Made by a program: the position numbers and the translations under genes | NCBI RefSeq assembly: GCF_004358025.1 | Contig: NZ_SMTL01000007.1 | Location: 156,107 to 220,106 of the forward strand | Length of the DNA: 64,000 nucleotides | DNA from: Rhizobium deserti | GTDB lineage: Bacteria; Pseudomonadota; Alphaproteobacteria; Rhizobiales; Rhizobiaceae | Reading direction: 5' to 3' | Notes under the pieces: model-generated | What the model was told of the DNA's origin: nothing | The model's input: the letters and a program-made list of their open reading frames with translations, nothing else | Database searches by the model: none | Part shown: in pieces, positions 25,107 through 33,234 of the stretch | How positions within the stretch are numbered: position 1 is the first letter of the stretch | Layout of the letters: each line of letters opens with the position of its first letter

Positions 25107-25131
25107 GGAACCCTGTCCCAGCTTGCCAGTT
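25107..25131 (+). promoter_or_regulatory. EcfG/RpoE2-like promoter before the DUF2934 gene
   Basis: GGAAC (25107-25111), 16 bases, AGTT (25128-25131), 58 bases before the ATG at 25189. The spacing to the conserved TT equals that of the other candidates in this window. Confidence 0.55.
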
Positions 25132-25188
25132 AGCGAAACATCGCCTGTGCGGTTTGCGATGAAGCCCACATGACTTGGAGGAAGGGTA

Positions 25189-25470
25189 ATGGTTCAGGGA
25201 AGCCGGGAAGAGCGCATACGTGCGCGTGCTCACCAGATCTGGGAGGATGAGGGAAGAGCAGAGGGCAACGACGAGCGCCATTGGCAGCAGGCCAGCAACG
25301 AAATTGATGCAGAGACCTTTGCCGACGGCGGCGGCCAGCCGGGCGGTGCATCCGGGATCGCCAGCAGCTTGCAGCCCGGCGGCATGTCGCCAGGCGGCGA
25401 ACCGGCTGCCGGTGCCGACAGCTTAGGCTCGGTTGAAAAAGCAGGCCGAGGCGTAACGGGACCTAACTGA
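25189..25470 (+). CDS. Small DUF2934 protein
   Basis: A protein of 93 residues. The N-terminal half (EERIRARAHQIWEDEGRAEG then DERHWQQA) is the DUF2934 motif found in many rhizobial small proteins of unknown function. The C-terminal half is rich in Gly, Pro and Ala and is probably disordered. A GGAGGAAGGG ribosome site precedes the ATG, and a general-stress-type promoter lies upstream. No catalytic residues are apparent. Confidence 0.85.
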   Translation: MVQGSREERIRARAHQIWEDEGRAEGNDERHWQQASNEIDAETFADGGGQPGGASGIASSLQPGGMSPGGEPAAGADSLGSVEKAGRGVTGPN

Positions 25471-25541
25471 AGGCGCTGCATCGCCAAATCGATCGGCGCC
25501 CTATGAGAAACGAGGCGTCTGGCTATTTCAGGAGATGAATC

Positions 25542-25724
25542 ATGTCACGTGAAAAGCTTACAGATGGTCTTAACGATCGCGCCAAAGATGCCGCGATTGG
25601 CCAGACCGCAGCCGGTATTCCCGACGATAGCGGACCGCCCGTTGAGGTGGATGAAAAGACTTTCAAGGCGATGGCCGAGAAACTCTTGGCCGACCGTAGC
25701 AAGGACGAAAAGCCAGAGAATTGA
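25542..25724 (+). CDS. Small hydrophilic protein of unknown function
   Basis: A charged 60-residue protein (MSREKLTDGLNDRAKDAAIG...) with no membrane segment. A CAGGAGATGAATC ribosome site supports the start. It lies 71 bases after the DUF2934 gene and ends 17 bases before a convergent GntR gene, so it is likely part of the same stress unit. I do not recognise a family. Confidence 0.65.
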   Translation: MSREKLTDGLNDRAKDAAIGQTAAGIPDDSGPPVEVDEKTFKAMAEKLLADRSKDEKPEN

Positions 25725-25741
25725 CGCGCGAAGTTGGCCTG

Positions 25742-26413
25742 TTAGCCTTCCAGCCAGCGCCGACCCGAGGCCGTCAGGTGGGAATGCATCGCGGCCTGAG
25801 CAGCCAAGGGGTCGCGCGCTTCGAGTGCGAGTACGACAGCTTCGTGTTCGTGAAGTGCAATGACCCAGCTTTCCGGCGTCTCGAAACGACCGCGAATGCG
25901 CTCCGACATCGGGCTGTGCCTTTCATCAAAAAGGTTGGCAACGATTTCTGCCAGAACCGCATTGCCGGCCTGTTGCGCAATCGCAAGATGGAATTGCCGG
26001 TCCTGCTCCATCGGCTTTCGGCCAGCGGCTATTTCCGCCCGCATGGTGGAAAGGATCTGCTGAAGAAGCTCTATCGTATCCTCCTTCATCGCCGCTGTCG
26101 CCTGGACGATCAGCGCACTTTCGATGAGCGCGCGTGCCTGCATCAATTCGGTCGGGCTTTCGCCCAGAGACCGACCTGAAGAAATAGGCTTGCTCGAGGA
26201 GAGCACGTAAATCCCGGAACCCATGCGGATCTCGATCGCACCCTCGATTTCAAGCGCAATCAGAGCCTCACGCAAGGAGGGTCTGGAAACGCCGAGCTGC
26301 TGGGCAAGCTCACGTTCCGCCGGTAATCGCGCCCCTGGCGGATACTGGCCTCTTAAGACCAGTGATCGAACCTGGTCGGCAATCTGTTGATAGAGGCGTC
26401 TCGGTTCGGACAT
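25742..26413 (-). CDS. GntR family regulator, FCD subgroup (probable L-fucose operon repressor)
   Basis: A protein of 223 residues starting MSEPRRLYQQIADQV. The N-terminal winged helix (RLPAERELAQQLGVSRPSL, wing IEIRMGSGIYV) is followed by an FCD domain with FHLAIAQQAGN, LHEHEAV and MHSHL metal histidines. An extra upstream open stretch is disregarded because the MSEP start fits the family length. It is divergent from the fucose ABC/catabolic operon, with a PdhR/LldR-style operator (26500-26516) between them, and is therefore its likely sugar-acid-responsive repressor (inference). Confidence 0.88.
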   Translation of the reverse strand: MSEPRRLYQQIADQVRSLVLRGQYPPGARLPAERELAQQLGVSRPSLREALIALEIEGAIEIRMGSGIYVLSSSKPISSGRSLGESPTELMQARALIESALIVQATAAMKEDTIELLQQILSTMRAEIAAGRKPMEQDRQFHLAIAQQAGNAVLAEIVANLFDERHSPMSERIRGRFETPESWVIALHEHEAVVLALEARDPLAAQAAMHSHLTASGRRWLEG

Positions 26414-26499
26414 TGCGTTGGTCAGGCCAGTTGCAGCACAAATGATCTTTATGGCATGGTAACGTGCCAAGGAAGAGCTCCTCCAGTTATTTTGCTCAG

Positions 26500-26516
26500 A
26501 ATTGGCTTGACCAATA
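26500..26516. promoter_or_regulatory. GntR-type operator in the fucose operon promoter
   Basis: AATTGGCTTGACCAATA contains the perfect inverted repeat ATTGG-CTTGA-CCAAT, closely matching known FCD-GntR operators (AATTGG-N5-CCAATT). It lies 65-81 bases before the ABC ATPase start and about 90 bases from the regulator start. Confidence 0.65.
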
Positions 26517-26580
26517 TCCGAGAGCGGTCATAGTTAGGCGCATGAGGACCGGAAGGTCTTCACGCGAGGAGGAGATCGCG

Positions 26581-28128
26581 ATGGGAGGAACGCCGCTGAC
26601 TGTCCCCAAGGCCGATCTTGGGCGGACACTGCTGAAGCTTGAGGATGTCTCGAAAGAGTTTCCCGGGGTCAAAGCGCTGTCCAATGTGAATTTCGACCTG
26701 CGCGCTGGCGAGGTTCATGCCGTCTGCGGCGAAAACGGCGCGGGCAAATCGACGCTGATGAAGATTATCAGCGGCGTCTACCAGCCAGATGGCGGCACCA
26801 TCTTCCATAATGGTCAGCCTGCCCGCTTTGCTTCGACCTTGCAATCGGAAGCAGCCGGCATTGCCATCATTCACCAGGAGCTGAACCTCGTTCCGCATCT
26901 GTCGGTGGCCGAAAACATTTATCTGGCACGCGAACCGCGCTGGGGCTTTCTCGTCGATCGCCGCAGGCTCCTGGAGGATGCCGGACGCTGCTTGGACAGG
27001 TTGGGCGTCTCTATTGATCCATCACGCCAGGTCCGTACTCTTTCCGTCGCTCAGTGCCAGATGGTTGAGATTGCCAAGGCCTTGTCGCTTGATGCCTCTG
27101 TGCTCATTATGGACGAGCCGACCTCGTCGCTGACGGAGCAGGAAGCCCAGTTACTGTTTCGGGTCATTCGAGACCTCAAGGCAGCCGGCACCGGCATCAT
27201 CTACATTTCCCACCGGCTGGACGAGCTGGCAGAGATCGTGGATCGTGTGACTGTGCTGCGTGACGGGCGCTACATTTCCACCAACGATTTCGCCGATGTG
27301 ACGGTCGACGACATAGTCTCCCGAATGGTCGGCCGCTCGCTGGAGGACAAGTTTCCGGAGCCGACCCGCCAACCCGGCAGTGAGGTGATCTTCGCTGTTT
27401 CCGGCCTCACCAAGAGCGGCGTGTTTTCCGACATTTCCTTTGAAATCCGGCGTGGTGAAATCTTGGGCTTCGCTGGCTTGATGGGAGCTGGGCGGACCGA
27501 GGTGGCACGCGCGATATTTGGAGCCGATCCCTATGACGCCGGCACGATCACGCTGGCCGGAGAAACGATCTCGATCGCCAATCCCCGGGCCGCGATCGAT
27601 GCGGGGATTGCTTATCTGTCCGAGGACCGTAAGTCGCAGGGTCTGGCTGTCAAAATGCCGGTCGACGTCAATATGGTCATGGCCAATATGGGCGCGGTCA
27701 GCAGTTCGCTTGGGATCATCGATCGCCAGCGTCAGCGGTCTGCAAGCCAGCGCTATGTGGATCTTCTGAACATCAGAACCCCGAGCCTGAACCAGCCGGT
27801 AAGGCTCTTGTCGGGCGGCAACCAGCAGAAGATCATCATCGGCAAATGGCTGTTTCGCCAGCCGCGTATCATGTTCTTCGACGAGCCGACCCGCGGCATT
27901 GATGTCGGCGCCAAATTTGCGATCTACCAGGTCATGGACGAGCTCGCCGCCCAAGGCATTGGCATCGTGCTCATCAGCTCAGAACTGCCTGAGGTTCTGG
28001 GACTTTCGGACAGGGTCGCAGTGTTTCACAACGGCCGCATCACTGCCACTTTGGTGACCCGCGAAACCTCACAGGAAGAGATCATGCATTACGCATCTGG
28101 CAGCGGCCGACGCGGCGAACAGGAATAA
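26581..28128 (+). CDS. Sugar ABC transporter ATP-binding protein (RbsA/AraG type)
   Basis: A 515-residue protein with two fused ATPase domains. The first has GENGAGKSTLMKIISG and DEPTSSLTEQEA. The second has a degenerate P-loop (FAGLMGAGRTEVARAIFG), the signature LSGGNQQK and FDEPTRGIDVG. This is the standard form in pentose and deoxyhexose importers. GAGGAGGAGATCGCG before the ATG at 26581 decides the start. It is the first gene of the nine-gene operon to 35402. With the adjacent permease and binding protein it probably imports L-fucose or a related 6-deoxyhexose. Confidence 0.92.
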   Translation: MGGTPLTVPKADLGRTLLKLEDVSKEFPGVKALSNVNFDLRAGEVHAVCGENGAGKSTLMKIISGVYQPDGGTIFHNGQPARFASTLQSEAAGIAIIHQELNLVPHLSVAENIYLAREPRWGFLVDRRRLLEDAGRCLDRLGVSIDPSRQVRTLSVAQCQMVEIAKALSLDASVLIMDEPTSSLTEQEAQLLFRVIRDLKAAGTGIIYISHRLDELAEIVDRVTVLRDGRYISTNDFADVTVDDIVSRMVGRSLEDKFPEPTRQPGSEVIFAVSGLTKSGVFSDISFEIRRGEILGFAGLMGAGRTEVARAIFGADPYDAGTITLAGETISIANPRAAIDAGIAYLSEDRKSQGLAVKMPVDVNMVMANMGAVSSSLGIIDRQRQRSASQRYVDLLNIRTPSLNQPVRLLSGGNQQKIIIGKWLFRQPRIMFFDEPTRGIDVGAKFAIYQVMDELAAQGIGIVLISSELPEVLGLSDRVAVFHNGRITATLVTRETSQEEIMHYASGSGRRGEQE

Positions 28129-28132
28129 GCAT

Positions 28133-29182
28133 ATGGCCGAGATCACCAGCGGAAAACCGTCGCAGCCTGCTCAGCAGCCGGTCCAGGGGCGCCGGCTCAG
28201 TGACCGCCAGAAGGATATCATCCAGAAATTTGCAGCGCTCGGCAGCCTGATCGTACTTGCAGCGGTGTTTTCCACCACCAGCAGCGCCTTCCTGACGGTT
28301 AATAACGGAATGACGATCGCCTTGCAGGTGACCTCGATCGCGCTTCTGGGCATAGGTGCCACTTATGTGATTATTACCGGCGGGATCGACCTTTCCGTCG
28401 GCTCAGTCCTAGCGCTGGCGGGTGTGGTGGCGGCTCTGGCCGTCAAGGAGCTTTCCATGCCGATCTGGATCGCCATGCTGCTCGGCATTCTGACCGGCTC
28501 GATCTGTGGCCTGATCAACGGCTTCGTGGTCACGCAACTGCGGCTTCCGCCTTTCATTGCTACTTTGGGCATGATGCTGATTGCCCGCGGTGTCGCTCTG
28601 CAGATTACTGGTGCCCGCGCCGTTTCAGGACTTGGGGAAGCCTTTGGCGAGCTTGGCAACGGCTCCTTGTTTCGGTTTGAATCGCTGGATGAGCAGGGCT
28701 TTCCCGTGGTTGCTTTCCCCGGCATTCCTTATCCTGTGGTGCTGATGATCGCCATCGCGCTCGTTGCCGCCTTCGTGCTCAACCGCACGGTGCTCGGCCG
28801 CTATATTTATGCCATCGGCTCGAACGTGGACGCGGCAAGGCTTTCCGGGGTCAACGTCGCTCGGGTCACGATATTCACCTACGTTGTTTCCGGAACCCTC
28901 GCCGGGCTGACCGGCTGCGTGTTGATGTCACGACTGGTAACGGCGCAGCCGAATGAAGGCGTCGCCTACGAACTCGATGCGATCGCCAGCGCCGTCATCG
29001 GCGGCACCTCGCTGATCGGCGGCGTCGGCACGATTTCGGGAACGGCGATCGGCGCCTTCGTCATCGGCATCCTGCGCAATGGGCTGAACATGAACGGCGT
29101 CTCGGCCTTCACCCAGCAGATCATCATCGGGCTCGTCATTCTGGTCACCGTCTGGATCGATCAACTGCGCAACCGCCGGTGA
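28133..29182 (+). CDS. Sugar ABC transporter permease (RbsC type)
   Basis: A 349-residue membrane protein with about ten helices. It has the typical ATYVIITGGIDLSVGSVLAL stretch early and the C-terminal GGTSLIGGVGTISGTAIG motif. It starts four bases after the ATPase gene and forms the channel of the same importer, probably as a homodimer. Confidence 0.92.
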   Translation: MAEITSGKPSQPAQQPVQGRRLSDRQKDIIQKFAALGSLIVLAAVFSTTSSAFLTVNNGMTIALQVTSIALLGIGATYVIITGGIDLSVGSVLALAGVVAALAVKELSMPIWIAMLLGILTGSICGLINGFVVTQLRLPPFIATLGMMLIARGVALQITGARAVSGLGEAFGELGNGSLFRFESLDEQGFPVVAFPGIPYPVVLMIAIALVAAFVLNRTVLGRYIYAIGSNVDAARLSGVNVARVTIFTYVVSGTLAGLTGCVLMSRLVTAQPNEGVAYELDAIASAVIGGTSLIGGVGTISGTAIGAFVIGILRNGLNMNGVSAFTQQIIIGLVILVTVWIDQLRNRR

Positions 29183-29215
29183 GAGGAGCCGGCACTACGG
29201 CATCGGCAAGAAGAC

Positions 29216-29242
29216 ACGGGAAGGGGAGGAGCCTTCCCCCGT
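29216..29242. other. Hairpin between permease and binding-protein genes
   Basis: ACGGGAAGG (29216-29224) can pair with CCTT-CC-CCCGT (29232-29242) with a two-base bulge. It sits in a 100-base gap in front of the binding-protein gene. It could protect or separate the mRNA parts, since binding proteins are usually made in excess. This is inference. Confidence 0.35.
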
Positions 29243-29282
29243 ATCGGCCCCGGCAGGGCCGCATGTATCGAGGAGGAAAGAT

Positions 29283-30227
29283 ATGCGCAAACTAACATTG
29301 GCCTTGATGGCTTCGGCCATTGCTCTCGCCGGAGCAACAGGTGTCTCGGCGGCGGAGATTGCCGTGATCGTCAAGACCGTCAACTCGACATTTTGGCAGA
29401 ATGTCCAGAAGGGTGCCGAGGCTGCGATCGGCACCTCGAAAGCCGGACACACCATGACCTTCCAGGGTCCGGCCGCCGAATCCGCCATCGCCGACGAGGT
29501 CAACATGGTGGAGAACGCGGTGAACCGGAAGGTCGCCGGCATCCTGCTTGCACCCTCCGATCCGGACGCTCTGGTTCCTGCTGTCAAAAAGGCTTGGGAA
29601 GCTCGCATTCCCGTGGTCATCATCGACTCGCAGCTCGCACCGAGCGCCGAGAAATATTACCAGGCCTTCCTTGCCACCGACAACAAGAAGGCCGGCGAAC
29701 TCGCCGCCAAGGCGCTGATCGACAAGGTCGGCACGACAGGCAAGATCGCGGTCATGTCCTATGTTGCGGGTGCTGGCTCGGAAATTGGTCGTGTCGGCGG
29801 CTTCAACGACTATATCAAGGCAAATTCCAAGCTGCAGATCGTCGGCCCCTTCTATTCGCAGTCGCAGATGGCGACGGCCTTGAACCAGACCACCGACGTG
29901 CTGGCCGCCAACAGCGACCTAGTCGGCATTTTTGGCGCCAACGAGCCGACAGCAATCGGCATGGGCCGTGCCATCAAGCAGGCCGGCAAGGCGGGCAAGG
30001 TCGCAGCCATTGGCTTCGACGGCAATCAGGACCTGCAGGAATTCGTGAAAGACGGCACGCTCAATGCAACCGTCGTCCAGGGCTCCTACCAGATGGGCGA
30101 GAAGGGAATCGATACGCTCCTGAAAATCCTCAACAAGGAAAAGGTCGACAAGGTCATCGACACCGGCGTCGTCGTGGTCAGCAAGGACAATATCGACAAG
30201 CCGGAAGCAAAGAACGTTCTCTACTGA
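29283..30227 (+). CDS. Sugar ABC transporter substrate-binding protein (RbsB type)
   Basis: A 314-residue periplasmic binding protein of the type 1 family. Signal peptide MRKLTLALMASAIALAGATG, cleaved near VSAAE. The mature part begins IAVIVKTVNSTFWQNVQKGAE, with NPNA-like sugar-contact regions, VVIIDSQLAPSAEKY and FGANEPTAIGMGRA. A GAGGAGGAAAGAT ribosome site is strong. Its genes and the downstream fucose enzymes share one operon, so L-fucose is the most likely ligand (inference). Confidence 0.92.
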   Translation: MRKLTLALMASAIALAGATGVSAAEIAVIVKTVNSTFWQNVQKGAEAAIGTSKAGHTMTFQGPAAESAIADEVNMVENAVNRKVAGILLAPSDPDALVPAVKKAWEARIPVVIIDSQLAPSAEKYYQAFLATDNKKAGELAAKALIDKVGTTGKIAVMSYVAGAGSEIGRVGGFNDYIKANSKLQIVGPFYSQSQMATALNQTTDVLAANSDLVGIFGANEPTAIGMGRAIKQAGKAGKVAAIGFDGNQDLQEFVKDGTLNATVVQGSYQMGEKGIDTLLKILNKEKVDKVIDTGVVVVSKDNIDKPEAKNVLY

Positions 30228-30235
30228 TCGTGTCT

Positions 30236-30261
30236 CTGCGCGCGGAAATCTCCGCGCGCAG
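30236..30261. other. Strong intercistronic hairpin after the binding-protein gene
   Basis: CTGCGCGCGGA (30236-30246) pairs perfectly with TCCGCGCGCAG (30251-30261), loop AATC. No T-run follows and the operon goes on 30 bases later. An mRNA-protecting or partly terminating hairpin, as often seen behind binding-protein genes, is the best reading. Confidence 0.65.
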
Positions 30262-30290
30262 TCCCCCCGCGAAATAGGATTGCAGGTTTC

Positions 30291-31298
30291 ATGAAAGTTA
30301 CGGACAGGCGCAGGCTTCGCAATCGCGACGTGTCGTTCACGGTGATGGGGCTCGGCTGCGCCCAGATGGGCAATCTTTACCGGCTGACCAGCTATGCGGA
30401 GTCGCTCAACGCCTTCGATACCGCCTGGGAGGCAGGCATCCGCTATTTCGATACCGCGCCTCTCTATGGCTATACCAGAGCCGAGCGCCGTCTTGGAACC
30501 ATGCTGACCGACAAGCTGCGCGAGGACTATGTCGTCAGCACCAAGGTCGGTCGGATCATGGTCCCCGACAATACCGTCGGCCCTGAAGAGGACGCCTATG
30601 TGGCGCCCCTGCCGTTCCGCCCGGCCTACGATTACAGCTATGATGGGGTGATGCGCTCCTTCGACGCAAGCCGCCAGCGGATCGGCGTGTTCTCGCCCGA
30701 CATTCTCTATGTCCACGATATCGGCAGGATGACGCATGGCGATCGTCACGACCACTATTGGAGCCAGTTGACGACGGGCGGTGGTTTCCGTGCCCTCGGT
30801 GAGCTGCGCGATGCCGGGCTCGTCAAGGCTGTCGGTCTCGGCGTCAATGAATGGCAGGCGGTGTCGGATGCGATGGATGTATTCGACATCGACGTGGCCA
30901 TGCTCGCCGGTCGCTATACGCTGCTGGAACAGGAAAGCCTCGCGCTGCTCGATCGCTGCCAACGCGAAGGTGTCGGCATCGTCGTCGCGGGGGCGTTCAA
31001 TTCCGGTATTCTCGCCGGCAATCGCAAATTCAACTATGCCGATGCGCCCGCCGATATACTCGCCGGCGTTGAGGTGGTTGAAACGGCGTGCGAGACGGAG
31101 GGTGTCACTATGCAGGCGGCAGCCCTGGTCTTCCCGCTCCTGCATCCGGCCGTGGTAACGGTCGTCTCGGGCGCACGCAACGGTGAGCAATTGGCCGCCA
31201 ATATCGCCTGGTTCGAGCAGGAAATCGCCGCTTCGTTCTGGACCCGGCTGAAGGAAAAAGGCGTGATCTCGGCCGATGCGCCGGTCGGGAGCGTTTGA
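30291..31298 (+). CDS. Aldo/keto reductase, probable L-fucose (D-threo-aldose) 1-dehydrogenase
   Basis: A 335-residue aldo/keto reductase. The active-site Asp and Tyr are in RYFDTAPLYGYTRAERRLG, with a Lys in VVSTKVGR and a His in LYVHDIGR. Family members with this length and signature oxidise L-fucose or D-arabinose at C1 to the lactone with NAD(P). Its place before a lactonase and together with fuconate dehydratase makes L-fucose dehydrogenase the likely role, the first step of the non-phosphorylative pathway. Confidence 0.88.
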   Translation: MKVTDRRRLRNRDVSFTVMGLGCAQMGNLYRLTSYAESLNAFDTAWEAGIRYFDTAPLYGYTRAERRLGTMLTDKLREDYVVSTKVGRIMVPDNTVGPEEDAYVAPLPFRPAYDYSYDGVMRSFDASRQRIGVFSPDILYVHDIGRMTHGDRHDHYWSQLTTGGGFRALGELRDAGLVKAVGLGVNEWQAVSDAMDVFDIDVAMLAGRYTLLEQESLALLDRCQREGVGIVVAGAFNSGILAGNRKFNYADAPADILAGVEVVETACETEGVTMQAAALVFPLLHPAVVTVVSGARNGEQLAANIAWFEQEIAASFWTRLKEKGVISADAPVGSV

Positions 31299-31302
31299 GG
31301 TC

Positions 31303-32115
31303 ATGATGATCGACGCCCACCAGCATTTCTGGCTGCTGAAGGACCGGCAGGGCGGCTGGCCGCCACCGGAGCTTGCCGCTATCCACCGCGATTTCCTGCC
31401 GCCGGATCTTGCGCCGCAGTTCAAGGATGCGGGCGTCGAGGGGACGGTGCTGGTTCAGTCGCTGCCGAGCGTCGAGGATACCCGCTTCATGCTGGATCTG
31501 GCGGAGCACACAGATTTCATCCTCGGCGTCGTCGGCTGGGTCGATCTGAAAGCGGCCGATGCGCCTTCTGTGATTGCCCGACTGGCGCGCGCACCGAAGC
31601 TCAAAGGGCTGAGGCCGATGCTTCAGGATATCTCGGATGACGACTGGATCACCGATCCAGCCCTGGATCCGGCTATCGAAGCGATGCAGGCAAACAGCCT
31701 CGTCTTCGATGCACTCGTCCTTCCTCGACATTTAGGATCGTTGGAAATCTTTGCACGCCGTTATCCTGATCTGTCCATCGTCGTCGACCACGGCGCCAAG
31801 CCGGTGATTGCGGAAGGCCTATATTCGGAATGGCGGGCGCCCATGCAGCGCCTTGCGGCACTCGACAACGTCTGGTGCAAGCTGTCCGGCCTGCTGACCG
31901 AAAAGGGCGACCAGAAGCCGCAGGCTGTCCGGCCCTATGCGGAGACGATCCTCGAACTGTTCGGGCCTGAGCGAACCGTCTGGGGCAGCGATTGGCCGGT
32001 CCTCGATCTCGCCGGCGACTATGCCGGATGGATCGCCCAGTGCCGAGCGATTGTGCCCGAGGCCGACCACGCCAACGTTTTTGGCGGCAATGCCCGCCGC
32101 TTCTATCGTCTTTGA
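31303..32115 (+). CDS. Amidohydrolase-family L-fuconolactonase
   Basis: A 270-residue metal-dependent hydrolase of the TIM-barrel type. The first metal motif is MIDAHQHFW, later VWCKLSGLLTEKG, and the terminal Asp is in VWGSDWPV. This branch includes L-fuconolactonase and L-rhamnono-lactonase, which hydrolyse the lactone made by the preceding enzyme. The start at 31303 lies five bases after the upstream stop. An upstream in-frame extension overlaps that gene and is not used. Confidence 0.88.
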   Translation: MMIDAHQHFWLLKDRQGGWPPPELAAIHRDFLPPDLAPQFKDAGVEGTVLVQSLPSVEDTRFMLDLAEHTDFILGVVGWVDLKAADAPSVIARLARAPKLKGLRPMLQDISDDDWITDPALDPAIEAMQANSLVFDALVLPRHLGSLEIFARRYPDLSIVVDHGAKPVIAEGLYSEWRAPMQRLAALDNVWCKLSGLLTEKGDQKPQAVRPYAETILELFGPERTVWGSDWPVLDLAGDYAGWIAQCRAIVPEADHANVFGGNARRFYRL

Positions 32116-32124
32116 GGAGAAGGC

Positions 32125-32454
32125 ATGCAGAGAATGGGCATGGTGATCGGCGTGCAGCCGGACAAGCTGGACACCTACAAGGAGCTGCACCGGGCCGTCT
32201 GGCCGGAGATCCTCGACCTGATCTCCCGTTGCAACATCCAAAATTATTCGATCTTCCTCAAGGAGCCGGAGAACCTTCTCTTTGGCTACTGGGAATATCA
32301 CGGCACAGACTTTTCCGCCGACATGGCAAAGATGGCCGCAGACGAACGTAATCAGGAATGGTGGTCCTTCTGCATTCCCTGCCAGAAGCCTTTCGAGACA
32401 CGCAAGGACGGTGAATGGTGGGCGATGATGGAAGAGGTCTTCCACCTGGATTGA
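32125..32454 (+). CDS. L-rhamnose/L-fucose mutarotase family protein
   Basis: A protein of 109 residues. A ferredoxin-like fold is suggested by MGMVIGVQPDKLDTYKELH, with the active-site HRAVWPE, later NYSIFLKEPENLLFGYWEY and EWWSFCIPCQKPFETRKDGE. It matches the RhaM family, which equilibrates sugar anomers. Here it would supply the proper anomer of L-fucose to the dehydrogenase. It lies nine bases after the lactonase gene. Confidence 0.9.
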   Translation: MQRMGMVIGVQPDKLDTYKELHRAVWPEILDLISRCNIQNYSIFLKEPENLLFGYWEYHGTDFSADMAKMAADERNQEWWSFCIPCQKPFETRKDGEWWAMMEEVFHLD

Positions 32455-32468
32455 AAGGATCAAGGGAC

Positions 32469-33203
32469 ATGACAGGACAATTGCAGGGCAAGGTGGTCGT
32501 AGTGACCGCAGCCGCTCAAGGGATCGGCAGGGCGAGCGCGCTCGCCTTTGCCGCGGCGGGCGCCAGGGTTTGGGCGACCGATGTCAACGAGGCGGGGCTA
32601 CAGGCGCTGTCGGGCGAAGCGAGCATCGACACGTCGCGGCTCGACGTGCTCGACAATGCCGCCGTTTCAGCCTTCTTCGAGAAGGTCGGCCGCGTCGACG
32701 TCTTGTTCAACTGCGCCGGCATGGTGCATGGAGGCACGGTGCTCGAAATGCCCGATGCAGATCTCGACTTCGCCTTCGATCTCAATGTGCGTGCCATGGT
32801 GCGTACCATCCGGGCGGTGCTGCCGGGCATGCTGGAGCGCGGAGATGGGGCGATCATCAATATGGCTTCGATCGCTTCCAGCGCCAAGGGCGTTCCGAAC
32901 CGCTGCGCCTACGGCGTCACCAAGGCGGCGGTCATCGGACTGACCAAATCGGTCGCCGCCGACTATGTCGCTCAGGGGATCCGCTGCAATGCCATCTGCC
33001 CCGGCACGGTCGAAAGTCCGTCCCTGGAGAGCCGCATGCGCGCGCAGGGCAATTACGACGAGGCACGCGCCGCTTTCATCGCCCGGCAGCCCATGGGCCG
33101 GCTCGGTGCGCCGCAAGAAATTGCCGACCTTGCCGTCTACCTCGCAGGCGCGACTTATACCACGGGCCAGGCCTATGGTATCGACGGCGGCTGGTCGATC
33201 TGA
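32469..33203 (+). CDS. SDR-family 2-keto-3-deoxy-L-fuconate dehydrogenase (probable)
   Basis: A 244-residue classical short-chain dehydrogenase. The glycine motif is TAAAQGIG (residues 13-20), NAG is replaced by NCAG, and the catalytic Ser, Tyr and Lys are in the SIASSAKGVPNRCAYGVTK stretch. Enzymes of this size next to FucD and an FAH-family hydrolase oxidise 2-keto-3-deoxy-L-fuconate to 2,4-diketo-3-deoxy-L-fuconate. The function is drawn from context. It starts 14 bases after the mutarotase gene. Confidence 0.86.
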   Translation: MTGQLQGKVVVVTAAAQGIGRASALAFAAAGARVWATDVNEAGLQALSGEASIDTSRLDVLDNAAVSAFFEKVGRVDVLFNCAGMVHGGTVLEMPDADLDFAFDLNVRAMVRTIRAVLPGMLERGDGAIINMASIASSAKGVPNRCAYGVTKAAVIGLTKSVAADYVAQGIRCNAICPGTVESPSLESRMRAQGNYDEARAAFIARQPMGRLGAPQEIADLAVYLAGATYTTGQAYGIDGGWSI

Positions 33204-33234
33204 GCCATTTCATTACTCTTGAAAGGACAAAGAC

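Noticed and set aside
29919..31424. 501-residue open frame antisense to the sugar-binding and aldo/keto reductase genes
   Set aside because: The sense genes have clear families, signal peptide and ribosome sites. The antisense product is rich in His, Arg and Asp with no motif.
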